This document shows positions 53,169 through 62,352 of a stretch of DNA of 64,000 nt, in pieces. Made by a program: the position numbers and the translations under genes. The notes beneath the pieces were generated by a model. It worked only from the letters and a program-made list of their open reading frames with translations. It made no database searches and was not told where the DNA came from. Where the stretch lies: assembly GCA_019637435.1 (NCBI GenBank), contig JAHBVO010000001.1:2294001-2358000 (forward strand). The letters are read 5' to 3'. The DNA is from Candidatus Obscuribacterales bacterium (GTDB lineage: Bacteria > Cyanobacteriota > Vampirovibrionia > Obscuribacterales > Obscuribacteraceae). Position 1 is the stretch's first letter; each line of letters opens with the position of its first letter.

Positions 53169-53449
53169 TCCGATTGAAGAGGGGTGTCATCTCTTCGCCG
53201 AGTGAATAGAGCTCGCATTTGACGGAAAAAACAAAGAGTCGTGAAACTGGCAATTCCAAATGCAATTCCCATGTCTATAAATGCGACAAAGACTACATAA
53301 ATTCGGTCGTAAGGACCAACAATCTGCGCTGGAAGCGTGTCCAGGTATGCGAGCCCGATGAATGAAAACCAAATTCCGCCAATCAGGAACGGAATTGCAA
53401 ATGTCAGAAAGCTAGTTCTGTTGAAACAGGGGGAGTTGTTTTCGCACAT
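53165..53449 (-). CDS. Two-helix membrane protein upstream of LMF
   Basis: A 94-residue protein with two membrane helices (FAIPFLIGGIWFSFIGLAYL and YVVFVAFIDMGIAFGIASFT), a basic loop and a polar tail. No family is known. The last bases overlap the LMF gene start, so the two are translationally coupled and may form a complex in the membrane. Confidence 0.65.
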   Translation of the reverse strand: MCENNSPCFNRTSFLTFAIPFLIGGIWFSFIGLAYLDTLPAQIVGPYDRIYVVFVAFIDMGIAFGIASFTTLCFFRQMRALFTRRRDDTPLQSE

Positions 53450-53459
53450 TTCGTGTGTG

Positions 53460-53729
53460 TTAAACGTAAGCTGTACAACATTCTAATACCACTTTTCCTG
53501 ATTTTACATCATTGTTGCAGGCGTTAAAGGTCTGAAAGTTGGCGCCCGTCAAGCAATAGGCATGAATCAGTTCCATCAAGGTCTCGGTGATTAGCCCCAT
53601 GCTGAGCGGGGCATAGAAAACCTGAGGCGGCGGGCAATACGCCAAATCATTTACGCCCATGCTGTTCAAACCGACCGGAAGCATGCCAGAGAAAGCTACG
53701 CCAAACCATTTACTATTCTGATCGCTCAA
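53460..53729 (-). CDS. Possible small Cys-containing protein (weak)
   Basis: An 89-codon frame from a TTG start, with few alternatives. It has hydrophobic and Cys residues (DLAYCPPPQVFYAPLSMGL, ACNNDV, LECCTAYV) but no clear signal peptide. It ends ten bases before the two-helix gene on the same strand, so it may be the first gene of that operon. Codon usage and length do not prove it is real. Confidence 0.35.
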   Translation of the reverse strand: MSDQNSKWFGVAFSGMLPVGLNSMGVNDLAYCPPPQVFYAPLSMGLITETLMELIHAYCLTGANFQTFNACNNDVKSGKVVLECCTAYV

Positions 53730-53935
53730 TCTTCTTGGTGCTATACCTGTAGATTGAGGGCTCGATGATAGGAATGCGAATTAATCAAATAGAAGTAAAC
53801 TTCGGGAAACCGTGGTTTGTTCGTCAACGCCGTCGATGAAAGGAGCGAGAGACGGCGGTTATGTTTTGGCCGACATGGTTTGTTGTTTGTCGGTAAATGA
53901 GCCCAAGCAGAAAACAAGGTAGAGGAGACCTGCCA

Positions 53936-54496
53936 ATGAAAGTTCCGATTCAAGTCGTCTTCAGAAACATGGAACGCTCTGATTTTATAGAGGCCCAGAT
54001 TCTAGAGAAAGCCGGGAAGTTAGACAAGATATACGATCGCATAACTAGCTGTCGTATTACAGTCGAGATACCACACAAGAGTCACACGAAAGGAAATGAG
54101 CATGAAGTGACGATCGATATTGCTGTTCCTGAAAAGAAAATTGTTATTGCGCGGACTGCCAGCGGGACCGAGCGCAGCACCGACCTCGCTCTTGCAGCGT
54201 TCAAAGAATCTCTCGAAGCCGCGAAGCGACAACTCGAAGATTATGCACGCAAGCGACGAGGTCATGTGAAAGTCCATGAGGAGCCGCAGCCGGCTGCTCG
54301 AATTACCCAGATCTTTTCCGACGAGGGATATGGATTTTTGGAAACAATCGATGGTCGAGAAATTTATTTCCACTCAAACAGCGTGGTAAATGATAAATTC
54401 GACAGGCTCTCGATTGGTACCGAAGTTACCTACGTTGAGTCTGCAGGTACCGAAGGACCGCAAGCCAGTACGGTTAAGGTCAAAGCGAAGGTCTGA
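53936..54496 (+). CDS. hpf: HPF/RaiA-like ribosome factor with cold-shock domain
   Basis: A 186-residue protein. Residues 1-105 are an HPF/RaiA (S30AE) domain: VPIQVVFRNMERSDFIEAQI, then the long helix with DLALAAFKESLEAAKRQL. Residues ~122-186 are a cold-shock-like OB fold (ITQIFSDEGYGFLETIDG, EIYFHSNSV). HPF binds the ribosome and stops translation in starvation; a C-terminal RNA-binding domain replaces the usual dimerisation tail of long HPF. AGGAG at 53923-53927, eight bases before the ATG at 53936, fixes the start. Two hairpins, one a strong terminator, follow. Confidence 0.88.
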   Translation: MKVPIQVVFRNMERSDFIEAQILEKAGKLDKIYDRITSCRITVEIPHKSHTKGNEHEVTIDIAVPEKKIVIARTASGTERSTDLALAAFKESLEAAKRQLEDYARKRRGHVKVHEEPQPAARITQIFSDEGYGFLETIDGREIYFHSNSVVNDKFDRLSIGTEVTYVESAGTEGPQASTVKVKAKV

Positions 54497-54509
54497 TCGC
54501 TTTGACCTT
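54476..54509 (+). other. 13-bp perfect inverted repeat across the hpf stop codon
   Basis: AAGGTCAAAGCGA (54476-54488) and TCGCTTTGACCTT (54497-54509) pair perfectly around an eight-base loop that contains the TGA stop codon (54494-54496). The downstream bases are A-rich, not U-rich, so it is not itself a standard terminator. It may protect the 3' end of the mRNA or slow ribosomes at the stop. Confidence 0.8.
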
Positions 54510-54536
54510 AAAAACAGAGTCATTACGACGCACATC

Positions 54537-54572
54537 GCACTCCGGCCATTAAAATGGTCGGAGTGCCTTTTT
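54537..54572 (+). terminator. Rho-independent terminator of hpf
   Basis: A 13-base-pair stem (GCACTCCGGCCAT with ATGGTCGGAGTGC, one G-U) with a TAAA loop is followed by CTTTTT. It ends the hpf transcript about 40 bases after the stop codon and before the acetate kinase gene. Confidence 0.93.
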
Positions 54573-54604
54573 GCGGGTCAAATTCGATCTGTCCTCAGAG
54601 GCGT

Positions 54605-55807
54605 ATGAAACCAAGTACGGAATCAAATATGCAACACCTGCTAGTTCTGAATAGTGGCTCTTCAAGCCTTAAATTTTCGGTATTTGAAATGCGTGACTCA
54701 GACCTGCATGCGACATTGCGCGGGAATTTGAGTGGTATCGCAACCGGTGAGGGGCATTTTTCACTTAAGAACGAAACCGGTAGTTTGATAGACGCAGATG
54801 TAAACCTTGACACTCACGCCGACGCCATAACAAAAATGCTTGATTGGTTCAATCATCACTTCGATGATGGACAGATCTGCTGCGTTGGTCATCGCATCGT
54901 CCATGGTGGCAGCAAGTTTGTGCGCGCTACCAAGATCGACGAGACAATGCTGGCAGATTTGAAACTTCTGGCGCGCTTTGCTCCCCTCCACCTCCCTCCT
55001 GCTATCGCTACAGTCGAAGCATCTCGTCAGGCGTTTCCTGCGATTCCGCATGTGGCGTGTTTCGATACCAGTTTTCACCGCTCGATGCCCGAGCGAGCGA
55101 GGATGCTTCCTCTTACCAGGGAATTGTTCTTCGAGGACGGGCTTGAGAAGTTTGGTTTTCACGGATTATCGTATGAATATGTCTCGGCCGAACTAAGCCG
55201 AAGATTTGGCAACGAAATCGGTGGTGGTAAAGTGATCATCGCGCATCTCGGCAACGGCTGCAGCATGGTCGCCATTGAAAATGGCAAAAGTGTGGATACG
55301 ACTATGGGTTTTTCTCCGGCAGGAGGACTTGTGATGGGCACCAGGAGTGGTGACATAGATCCCGGCCTCATAACCTACTTTTCCACGGAGAAAAAATTCT
55401 CTGCTTCGGAGTTCGTAGAATTCGTAAATAAACAGTCGGGCCTTCTGGGTTTATCTGGCTTGAACTCCGACATGAAAAAGTTGCTGGATGAAGAACATGC
55501 AAACGATGATGCTCGCCGAGCGGTAGAGATATTTTGCTACCATGCCAGAAAGCATATAGGAGCGCTTTGTGCGACGTTGGGAGGGCTTGACGCTCTTGTG
55601 TTTACCGGAGGCATCGGCGAACACTCAAATCCGATCCGCAGTCGGATTTGTGACGGTCTTCAATTTCTCGGAGTCGAAATCGACCAGGACTTGAACAAGC
55701 AAAACGGCACATCTGAGATTTCGAAGGACGGTGCGCGAGTCCGAACGTTCGTCATCGAAACGAACGAAGAATTACGAATTGCCTCTCTATCGAAAGAGTT
55801 TCTATAA
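54605..55807 (+). CDS. ackA: Acetate kinase
   Basis: A 400-residue acetate kinase of full family length. Motifs present: LVLNSGSSSLKFSVF near the N-terminus (Asn binding Mg), GHRIVHGG, FDTSFH, HGLSYEYVS, IIAHLGNGCS, TTMGFSPAGGLVMGTRSGDIDP and VFTGGIGEHS (quoted in parts). It converts acetyl phosphate plus ADP to acetate plus ATP. Start is ATG 54605 (AGAGG upstream, a little close) or ATG 54629. No phosphotransacetylase gene is near; the phosphoketolase gene lies 970 bases away on the other strand and makes its substrate. Confidence 0.97.
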   Translation: MKPSTESNMQHLLVLNSGSSSLKFSVFEMRDSDLHATLRGNLSGIATGEGHFSLKNETGSLIDADVNLDTHADAITKMLDWFNHHFDDGQICCVGHRIVHGGSKFVRATKIDETMLADLKLLARFAPLHLPPAIATVEASRQAFPAIPHVACFDTSFHRSMPERARMLPLTRELFFEDGLEKFGFHGLSYEYVSAELSRRFGNEIGGGKVIIAHLGNGCSMVAIENGKSVDTTMGFSPAGGLVMGTRSGDIDPGLITYFSTEKKFSASEFVEFVNKQSGLLGLSGLNSDMKKLLDEEHANDDARRAVEIFCYHARKHIGALCATLGGLDALVFTGGIGEHSNPIRSRICDGLQFLGVEIDQDLNKQNGTSEISKDGARVRTFVIETNEELRIASLSKEFL

Positions 55808-55820
55808 CTCGTGCTCGCTG

Positions 55821-56543
55821 CTATTTGTTGACTACCATCTTTGTGCGACCGCGCTCGGCCCCGTCAGCTTGAGTGGTTTCGAAGCTGACATGCGGATTTG
55901 GATGAGATGTAATTGGCGGTGAATCTACCGGTATTACAGTCGTACCGTTGGCGGTCGTGACGTGATTAACGCTTGCTTTGCTTGCCGGTGCAATTGATGT
56001 TTGCGCAGTCAATGCCATTGAGGGCGCTCCCATCGCCGGTGAAATCATTACTGGCGTATCGCTGCGCATCGACTCTGACGGGCTCATTGGTGCAATGCTC
56101 GCTGAACTATTTAAGGATGCTATCTGAGTTTTGGCGGCGAAACGATCGGGTGCAACTTGTGGAATGGTAGTGTCTGACTGATTACGTGAGGAGACAGAAA
56201 CCTTGCTCGCAGTTGCCGTCGAGTCTGCATTCACTGCGACAGTTTTAGTTGGCGAAAGTTCGGGAGAGGAGTTCGTCTCACCAGCGCTATCCTGCAAGCC
56301 GAAGCGGAATGCCTCCGGTAGCTTTGAGTTGTACTCGGCGGGGCTCATTGAGTCATATTCGGAGACCCGGCTCTTCGGCGCAACGACAGTGTCGGTCGCG
56401 TTTCCATCGAGGACTTCGCCGCCTATTACCTTGGTGATGTGCTGTTTCTCGTGGGTCGGCGACATCACTGCCTGACTCAGGTACATCACAACGCCAATTA
56501 TTATTCCGATTCCGGTTACAACCGCTAAGGTGACTAATCGCAA
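55821..56543 (-). CDS. Single-pass membrane protein with Ser/Thr/Ala-rich domain
   Basis: A 240-residue protein. The start is TTG at 56543, with AAGGAG eight bases upstream; a TTG at 56561 is in frame but places the Shine-Dalgarno inside the gene. One membrane helix (VTLAVVTGIGIIIGVVMYL) is at the N-terminus. The remaining ~210 residues are Ser/Thr/Ala/Pro-rich and probably disordered and extracytoplasmic. No motif is recognised. It is convergent with acetate kinase with a 13-base gap. Confidence 0.6.
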   Translation of the reverse strand: MRLVTLAVVTGIGIIIGVVMYLSQAVMSPTHEKQHITKVIGGEVLDGNATDTVVAPKSRVSEYDSMSPAEYNSKLPEAFRFGLQDSAGETNSSPELSPTKTVAVNADSTATASKVSVSSRNQSDTTIPQVAPDRFAAKTQIASLNSSASIAPMSPSESMRSDTPVMISPAMGAPSMALTAQTSIAPASKASVNHVTTANGTTVIPVDSPPITSHPNPHVSFETTQADGAERGRTKMVVNK

Positions 56544-56772
56544 CGGAGGCTCTCCTTGCAAGCTTTTGAATCTAACTACGATCAGAAACTGAGACTTCGT
56601 CTACTAAGTTGAGCCTGGATTCGCAAAAGCCAGCGAAACCGTTCACTGATTCTAATACAGGAAGGGGGCAGTTTCATCCTTAAAATCAGTTTCTCCGTAA
56701 ATCAACGTCACAATGCCCCGCCGCGTTAAGGATGACCACGGCAGGGATTAAGACTTTCTTGCGGTCAAATGC

Positions 56773-59175
56773 CTAGTAGGGCCAACGCCAGTTTCTAACC
56801 TCTGGCATGTCTTGACCGTAGGTTGCGATGTAGTGCTTGTGTTCGACCAATTTGTCTCGGACCATCTGGCGAGCCCGGGCGGCGCGTTGCTGTAATTGCG
56901 GCACGCGGTCGATCACATCCTGTGTGAGGTGATATCTGTCGAGATCATTCATCACAACCATGTCGAAAGGCGTAGTGGTTGTTCCTTCTTCCTTGTAGCC
57001 TCTAACATGGAGGTTCTCATGATTGCGGCGACGATAGGTAAGTCTGTGAATCAGCCAGGGATAGCCGTGATAAGCAAAGATTATCGGTTTATCCTTCGTG
57101 AAGATCGCGTCGAACTCCGGATCGGTCAAGCCGTGCGGATGTTCGCTCTGCGGCTGTAAGGTCATCAGGTCTACGACGTTGACGACGCGAATTTTTAGAT
57201 CCGGTATGTTTTGGCGCAGGATGTCTACGGCTGCGAGTGTCTCCAGCGTCGGAATATCACCAGCGCACGCCATGACGACATCTGGATCACCGCCGCCGTC
57301 GGTGCTTGCCCAGTCCCAAATCCCAATGCCTTCAGCGCAGTGTTTGATGGCGGCGTCCATGTTGAGCCACTGCAGCGCAGGCTGTTTACCGGCGACAATT
57401 ATATTGATCTGGTCGCGGCTTCGCAGACAAGCGTCGGCGGTGCAGAGCAACGTATTCGCATCCGGCGGAAGGTAAACCCGAATAATGTCTGCCTTCTTGT
57501 TCACGGCATGGTCAATGAAGCCCGGGTCCTGGTGGCTGAACCCGTTGTGGTCCTGGCGCCAGACGTGAGAGGTCAAAAGATAATTCAACGACGCAATTTC
57601 ACGACGCCAGGGTATCGCGCGGGTCACCTTCAACCATTTGGCGTGCTGGTTGAACATTGAATCGATAATGTGGATGAATGCTTCGTAGCAGGAAAACAAA
57701 CCGTGCCGGCCTGTCAAAAGATAGCCTTCAAGCCATCCCTGGCAGAGGTGCTCACTGAGAACTTCCATAACGCGTCCTTCCTGCGCCAGACCGTCGTCGG
57801 ACGGCTTGATCTCGCCCATAAAGACTTTGTTGGTGACGTCGAAAATCGCGCCAAGACGATTCGACTTTGTTTCATCAGGCCCCATGACACGAAAGTTCTT
57901 CCGGTCGTCGTTCTTACTCACCACATCACGCAGATAGGTTCCGAGCACGCTGGTCGTTTCAACGGTCGTTCCTCCGGGCGAGGAAACTTCAACTTGATAG
58001 TTGCGAAAATCCGGTAGTCGCAGATCCATAAGCAGAAGACCGCCGTTTGCGTGCGGGTTGGCGCCCATGCGCCGCTTTCCTTCAGGTGCGAGTTCGGCGA
58101 ATTCTTTCTTCAATCTGCCGCTATCGTCGAAGAGCTCCTCCGGCTTATAGCTTTTCATCCAGGCTTCCAGTTGTCTCAGATGGTCTTCGTTTTCGGCTAA
58201 GCCAGCAAGAGGAACCTGGTGGGCGCGGTAAGTGCCCTCTATTTGAACGCCATCAACTTCCTTAGGACCAGTCCAGCCCTTTGGCGTTTCGAAAATAATC
58301 ATCGGGTAGAAGGGGCGCTTCACATTTTTGGCGGCTTTGGCTTCCTGTTTTATTTTCTGAATATCAGCAAGCACCATATCCAGTGTCGCCGCCATGAGCT
58401 GGTGCATTTGTTCAGGCTGGTCGCCGGCAACAAAGTAAGGTTCGTATCCGTATCCGCGGAAAAGATCGTATTGCTCTTGTCTCGATAAACGAGCTAAAAC
58501 AGCAGGATTGGCAATTTTGTATCCGTTCAAATGAAGAATGGGCAGCACGATTCCGTCTGATTTCGGATCGACAAATTTATTGGAATGCCAGCTTGTCGCG
58601 AGTGGTCCGGTCTCTGCTTCGCCGTCTCCTACTACGCAGGCGGCGATCAGATCAGGATTGTCGAGCACAGCGCCGTAAGCGTGAGCCACGGAATAACCGA
58701 GCTCGCCGCCTTCGTGGATAGAGCCAGGCACTTCCGCTGCGACGTGACTTGGAATTCCACCTGGAAATGAGAATTGCTTGAACAAAAGTTGCATACCTTC
58801 CAGGTCCTGACTGACTGAATGATATGTTTCAGACCAGGTTCCCTCGAGATAGGTATTCGCAACCAGTGCCGGACCGCCGTGACCGGGACCGGTGATGTAA
58901 ATCATGTCGAGGTCGTGTTTTTTGATAATTCGGTTCAAGTGCGCATAAATGAAGTTGAGCCCGGGCGTAGTTCCCCAGTGCCCGAGCAATCTAGGTTTGA
59001 CGTGTTCCAGCTTCAGCGGCTCTTTCAAAAGCGGATTGTCCATCAGATATATTTGACCGACGGAAAGGTAGTTCGCAGCTCGCCAGTATCCGTCTATCTT
59101 CCGAAGCTCTTCGGACGTCAATGGCTGTTTTTCCTGACCGTCTTTGAGAAACTTGTCGCGCACCGCCGTTGTCAT
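56773..59175 (-). CDS. xfp: Phosphoketolase
   Basis: An 800-residue thiamine-diphosphate enzyme, full family length. Motifs include [48 protein letters not shown] and the TPP/Mg box [19 protein letters not shown]. It splits xylulose-5-P (and often fructose-6-P) with phosphate into acetyl-P plus glyceraldehyde-3-P or erythrose-4-P. Acetate kinase next door would turn acetyl-P into ATP and acetate. The start ATG is preceded by a weak GAGGAA. Regulation is not visible. The 211-base gap 56562-56772 has no gene. Confidence 0.97.
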   Translation of the reverse strand: MTTAVRDKFLKDGQEKQPLTSEELRKIDGYWRAANYLSVGQIYLMDNPLLKEPLKLEHVKPRLLGHWGTTPGLNFIYAHLNRIIKKHDLDMIYITGPGHGGPALVANTYLEGTWSETYHSVSQDLEGMQLLFKQFSFPGGIPSHVAAEVPGSIHEGGELGYSVAHAYGAVLDNPDLIAACVVGDGEAETGPLATSWHSNKFVDPKSDGIVLPILHLNGYKIANPAVLARLSRQEQYDLFRGYGYEPYFVAGDQPEQMHQLMAATLDMVLADIQKIKQEAKAAKNVKRPFYPMIIFETPKGWTGPKEVDGVQIEGTYRAHQVPLAGLAENEDHLRQLEAWMKSYKPEELFDDSGRLKKEFAELAPEGKRRMGANPHANGGLLLMDLRLPDFRNYQVEVSSPGGTTVETTSVLGTYLRDVVSKNDDRKNFRVMGPDETKSNRLGAIFDVTNKVFMGEIKPSDDGLAQEGRVMEVLSEHLCQGWLEGYLLTGRHGLFSCYEAFIHIIDSMFNQHAKWLKVTRAIPWRREIASLNYLLTSHVWRQDHNGFSHQDPGFIDHAVNKKADIIRVYLPPDANTLLCTADACLRSRDQINIIVAGKQPALQWLNMDAAIKHCAEGIGIWDWASTDGGGDPDVVMACAGDIPTLETLAAVDILRQNIPDLKIRVVNVVDLMTLQPQSEHPHGLTDPEFDAIFTKDKPIIFAYHGYPWLIHRLTYRRRNHENLHVRGYKEEGTTTTPFDMVVMNDLDRYHLTQDVIDRVPQLQQRAARARQMVRDKLVEHKHYIATYGQDMPEVRNWRWPY

Positions 59176-59406
59176 AGTTTTTCCTCACAGGAATAGGAAC
59201 AGCGTAACGATAGCGATGTTGTGCGCTCAGCGGCTCATAATCTAAGGTTATCGTTACAGTGCCTTAATAAAGATGTCCACGAAGAGCGGCACCAGTAGGC
59301 AGTTTGACCCCTTCCGAACTGCCGGTGCTGATGCATCTCACCGGCTATCCGGGTTCATGTTTTGCACCCTGGACGGGTACAAGTAGGTTACCTGGAGGAG
59401 AACTTT

Positions 59407-61653
59407 GTGACTAACTCTGACGTCACGCCTGCCGCTGCGAAAAATTCCAATGGCGATTCCGGAAGTCTGCGCCGGCTATTCTGGCTGAGCTTCTTGCTGT
59501 TGTTTGCGGAGATTTTATGCATTCGCTGGCTCGGCTGCGAACTTGCTGTCGTAAGAATTTTTCCTAACCTGATTGTTATGGTGGCACTCGTTTCAACGTC
59601 AACTGGGATGATAGCCGCCGTTACGCGTCCAGGGCAGAAATCGAAATTAGATAACATCTTCATTCTGGCGATCGCAATTTCAGTTTTGCTGACCTGTGCC
59701 ATTTTCGCCAAACAGCTTGGTCTGGTTGATTTGAGCGTTCGATTCGAGGATGGAACCAGCGCTTCAATCGTACAAGCAGTCTGTGTGATCCTGCTTCTCA
59801 TCTCCTGCATCTTTCTCATCTTCCGCCGTCTGGGCGTTTTACTAGCTATCGAATTTGATAAACATAAACCGCTTGCCGCATACTCCGTAAACCTTCTCGG
59901 CAGCATCGCCGGTACGCTCGCCATCGCTTTGAGTTCTTCTCTCAGCCTTGGACCGTACGCATGGTTGGTACTGTTGGCGGTGCCAGTATTTCTGGTTTCA
60001 AAAAAATGGCAACACGTAGTGTTCTTCATCGTGTTCGCCGGACTTGCTGCTACAACCGGTTTAAACAGCTACTGGTCGCCGTATTCGAAATTGGATGTTA
60101 TTCCGATTAGCGCAGAAGAAGCTCCCATTCTCGGTCCTGGTAGTTTTGTTCTCAATTCCAATAATTTCTATTTCCACACAGGAATGCTCGTTGTTCCAGA
60201 GGCGAAGGAGAAAGAGTTTCTCGCTAAGAAACCTGTGACCAAGCGCGATGAAACGATTCAGGACTATTATTGGAGAACAAAAACTCCTTTTGCGATTGCG
60301 CCAAACATTGATGAGGTTCTCGTTCTTGGAGCCGGCTCTGGCAACGACGGCGCCTATGCCCTCGAGCATGGAGTGAAGCGCGTCGACGCTGTCGAAATCG
60401 ACCCGGTCATAGCGAGCTTCGGAAAAATCTTGCATCCGAATCATCCCTGGACCGATCCGCGTGCTCACGTGTACAACGAGGATGCGCGCACCTACCTGAG
60501 ATATACGAAGAACAAATACGACCTCGTTCTTTTCGCTGATCTAGATCCGGGTGCGACTATCAATACCTCGTCATTCCTTAGAGTAGATAACTTCGTCTAC
60601 ACGATTGAATCGATGCGCTCCGCTCTTCGAGTGTGTAAACCGAACGGCGTCGTGGTCCTTTCCTTTGCGACCGGACCGGAAAGCATTATTACCCGGCGAA
60701 TATATAAAGCGATCGAAGCTGCCAATGGTGGCAAAGCTCCGGTCACCTTCGTTGACGATAAGTGGCTGAGTGTAATGTATATATTCGGTCCTGGAATTGA
60801 CAATGTCGATGTCAAAAAAGTAACTGAAATAGATCCGGTCTTGCGCCGCTGGCCGGCACCCGGCGAAGTTATTGATACAAAACCATCCTCGGATGATTGG
60901 CCGTTCCTTTACACGAACTTCCATAAAGAAGGGATGTTCCTTTACTTTTCAATCTTGCTGGTGGCAGTTGTGGTCCCAGCCCTTCTGACCATAATCACGA
61001 CTCCTAAAAAAATCGGACCGGATGGCAAGGTCGAGGGCGGCATATCGCCTGGAGAATGGGGGAATATGTTCTTCCTCGGCAACGCTTTTATGTTAGTCGA
61101 GACAAAATCGATCACACAACTCTCACTACTCTTTGGTGCGACGTGGCTGGTCAGTTCGATCGTAATTTTGACGATTCTCATACTCGCCTGGGTTGGTAAC
61201 ATGATCGTTATGCGGACAAAACGCCTGCCCCTGCCTTTCTTATACGGTGGTCTGTTCTTCTGTCTGCTGCTGGATTATTTATGGAAGGTACCGGAGCAAA
61301 CGAGCCTGCCACCACTTGTAGTATCAGGTTTGGCGGCACTTTTTGCTTGCTGTCCGATTTTCTTCGGTAGCATGACTTTCTCGACCTGTTTTAAAAATAC
61401 GAACCGCCCAGTTGAGCTTCTGTCCGCAAACCTCCTCGGGGTGGCATTTGGCGGACTGACTGAGAACCTCTGTCTCTGGACCGGTATCAAAGGACTGCCG
61501 ATTCTAGGACTTGCTTTATACGGATTATCCGGTTTGAGTCTCTTGTTGGACGAGTATCGTAGACGCAAAGCGGGTGCCTCTTCCACAGTCGAAACGGGAA
61601 CCGATAAATCGGAGCCGTCCGAATCTGGAACAGACGAAGCCAGCAAGCAGTAA
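59407..61653 (+). CDS. Polytopic membrane protein with spermidine-synthase-like domain
   Basis: A 748-residue protein. The start is GTG with GGAGGAG six bases before it. Helices cover residues ~25-215 (about seven), then a soluble SAM-type domain (~225-490) with VLVLGAGSGNDGAYALEHG, VDAVEIDP and the NEDARTYLRY and YDLVLFADLDP motifs of spermidine synthases, and again about seven helices to ~700. The tail is charged. Such membrane-embedded aminopropyltransferase-like proteins are found in many bacteria; their substrate is unknown and need not be a polyamine. Confidence 0.85.
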   Translation: MTNSDVTPAAAKNSNGDSGSLRRLFWLSFLLLFAEILCIRWLGCELAVVRIFPNLIVMVALVSTSTGMIAAVTRPGQKSKLDNIFILAIAISVLLTCAIFAKQLGLVDLSVRFEDGTSASIVQAVCVILLLISCIFLIFRRLGVLLAIEFDKHKPLAAYSVNLLGSIAGTLAIALSSSLSLGPYAWLVLLAVPVFLVSKKWQHVVFFIVFAGLAATTGLNSYWSPYSKLDVIPISAEEAPILGPGSFVLNSNNFYFHTGMLVVPEAKEKEFLAKKPVTKRDETIQDYYWRTKTPFAIAPNIDEVLVLGAGSGNDGAYALEHGVKRVDAVEIDPVIASFGKILHPNHPWTDPRAHVYNEDARTYLRYTKNKYDLVLFADLDPGATINTSSFLRVDNFVYTIESMRSALRVCKPNGVVVLSFATGPESIITRRIYKAIEAANGGKAPVTFVDDKWLSVMYIFGPGIDNVDVKKVTEIDPVLRRWPAPGEVIDTKPSSDDWPFLYTNFHKEGMFLYFSILLVAVVVPALLTIITTPKKIGPDGKVEGGISPGEWGNMFFLGNAFMLVETKSITQLSLLFGATWLVSSIVILTILILAWVGNMIVMRTKRLPLPFLYGGLFFCLLLDYLWKVPEQTSLPPLVVSGLAALFACCPIFFGSMTFSTCFKNTNRPVELLSANLLGVAFGGLTENLCLWTGIKGLPILGLALYGLSGLSLLLDEYRRRKAGASSTVETGTDKSEPSESGTDEASKQ

Positions 61654-61800
61654 TCGGTTTACTAGTTTTAGTGATTTGAACTGAAACCGGAATCGAATAA
61701 TTTCGTTCAACACTTGAGGAAGTGTGTCACGCTTCGATGTTCAATTGGCGATGTTCGGTTTAATACTGAATGTTCACTTCTAAATCCTTTTGGAGAACTT

Positions 61801-62340
61801 ATGAAAAACATTGCAACTGCCGGCGCGACGCTGGCTGTACTCCTTATGGCGCAACCAAGTTTTGCAGCTGACATGAACAGCGCTGGCGAGAACCTCAACG
61901 GTACGGTGCTTGGATTAGTCGCCACCCCGATCGTGATTACCGTTGAAACGACGAAACTTGGCGTGGAAGCAGCCGGAAAAGTATTGCAGGCTGGAAGCGA
62001 AGGTCTGGATCAGGCCGCCCGCAGCAGTGGAAAGTTTCTCAATGAAGTTGCTCAGTCAGCAGAGCCCACAGTGAGCGCCGTTGCGCAAGCCGGCTACGAG
62101 GGCACGGGCAAGGCTATTGAGTTCGGCGGGAGAACCACAGGCAGAGTTCTAGAGACCAGCGGCGATATCGTTTTAAACACCGCCCGCACGGGTGGTGGCA
62201 TATTTGGTGACATGGCAAAACTGGTGCTCTCCACAGGCGAAGGGCTCGCGGACTTGACCGCCAGCGTGATTGATGACGCGACCGGAAACTCAAAAGATGT
62301 CGGCTCGCCCGCAGCTCAAGGTGAAACGAAGGATCGGTAG
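61801..62340 (+). CDS. Exported Ala/Gly/Val-rich amphipathic repeat protein
   Basis: A 179-residue protein with a signal peptide (LAVLLMAQPSFA-AD). The mature part has repeating ~11-residue helical units such as TTKLGVEAAGKVLQAGSEG and GRTTGRVLETSGDIVLNTA, suggesting an amphipathic helical or LEA-like protein. GGAG sits six bases upstream of the ATG at 61801; a longer ORF start at 61714 is rejected. The function is unknown. It is convergent with the Tad-like gene, with 12 bases between. Confidence 0.68.
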   Translation: MKNIATAGATLAVLLMAQPSFAADMNSAGENLNGTVLGLVATPIVITVETTKLGVEAAGKVLQAGSEGLDQAARSSGKFLNEVAQSAEPTVSAVAQAGYEGTGKAIEFGGRTTGRVLETSGDIVLNTARTGGGIFGDMAKLVLSTGEGLADLTASVIDDATGNSKDVGSPAAQGETKDR

Positions 62341-62352
62341 ATCACGTTTACC

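Noticed and set aside
57098..57660. Plus-strand frames of 125 and 149 codons inside the phosphoketolase gene
   Set aside because: They are antisense shadows of a well-conserved enzyme gene.
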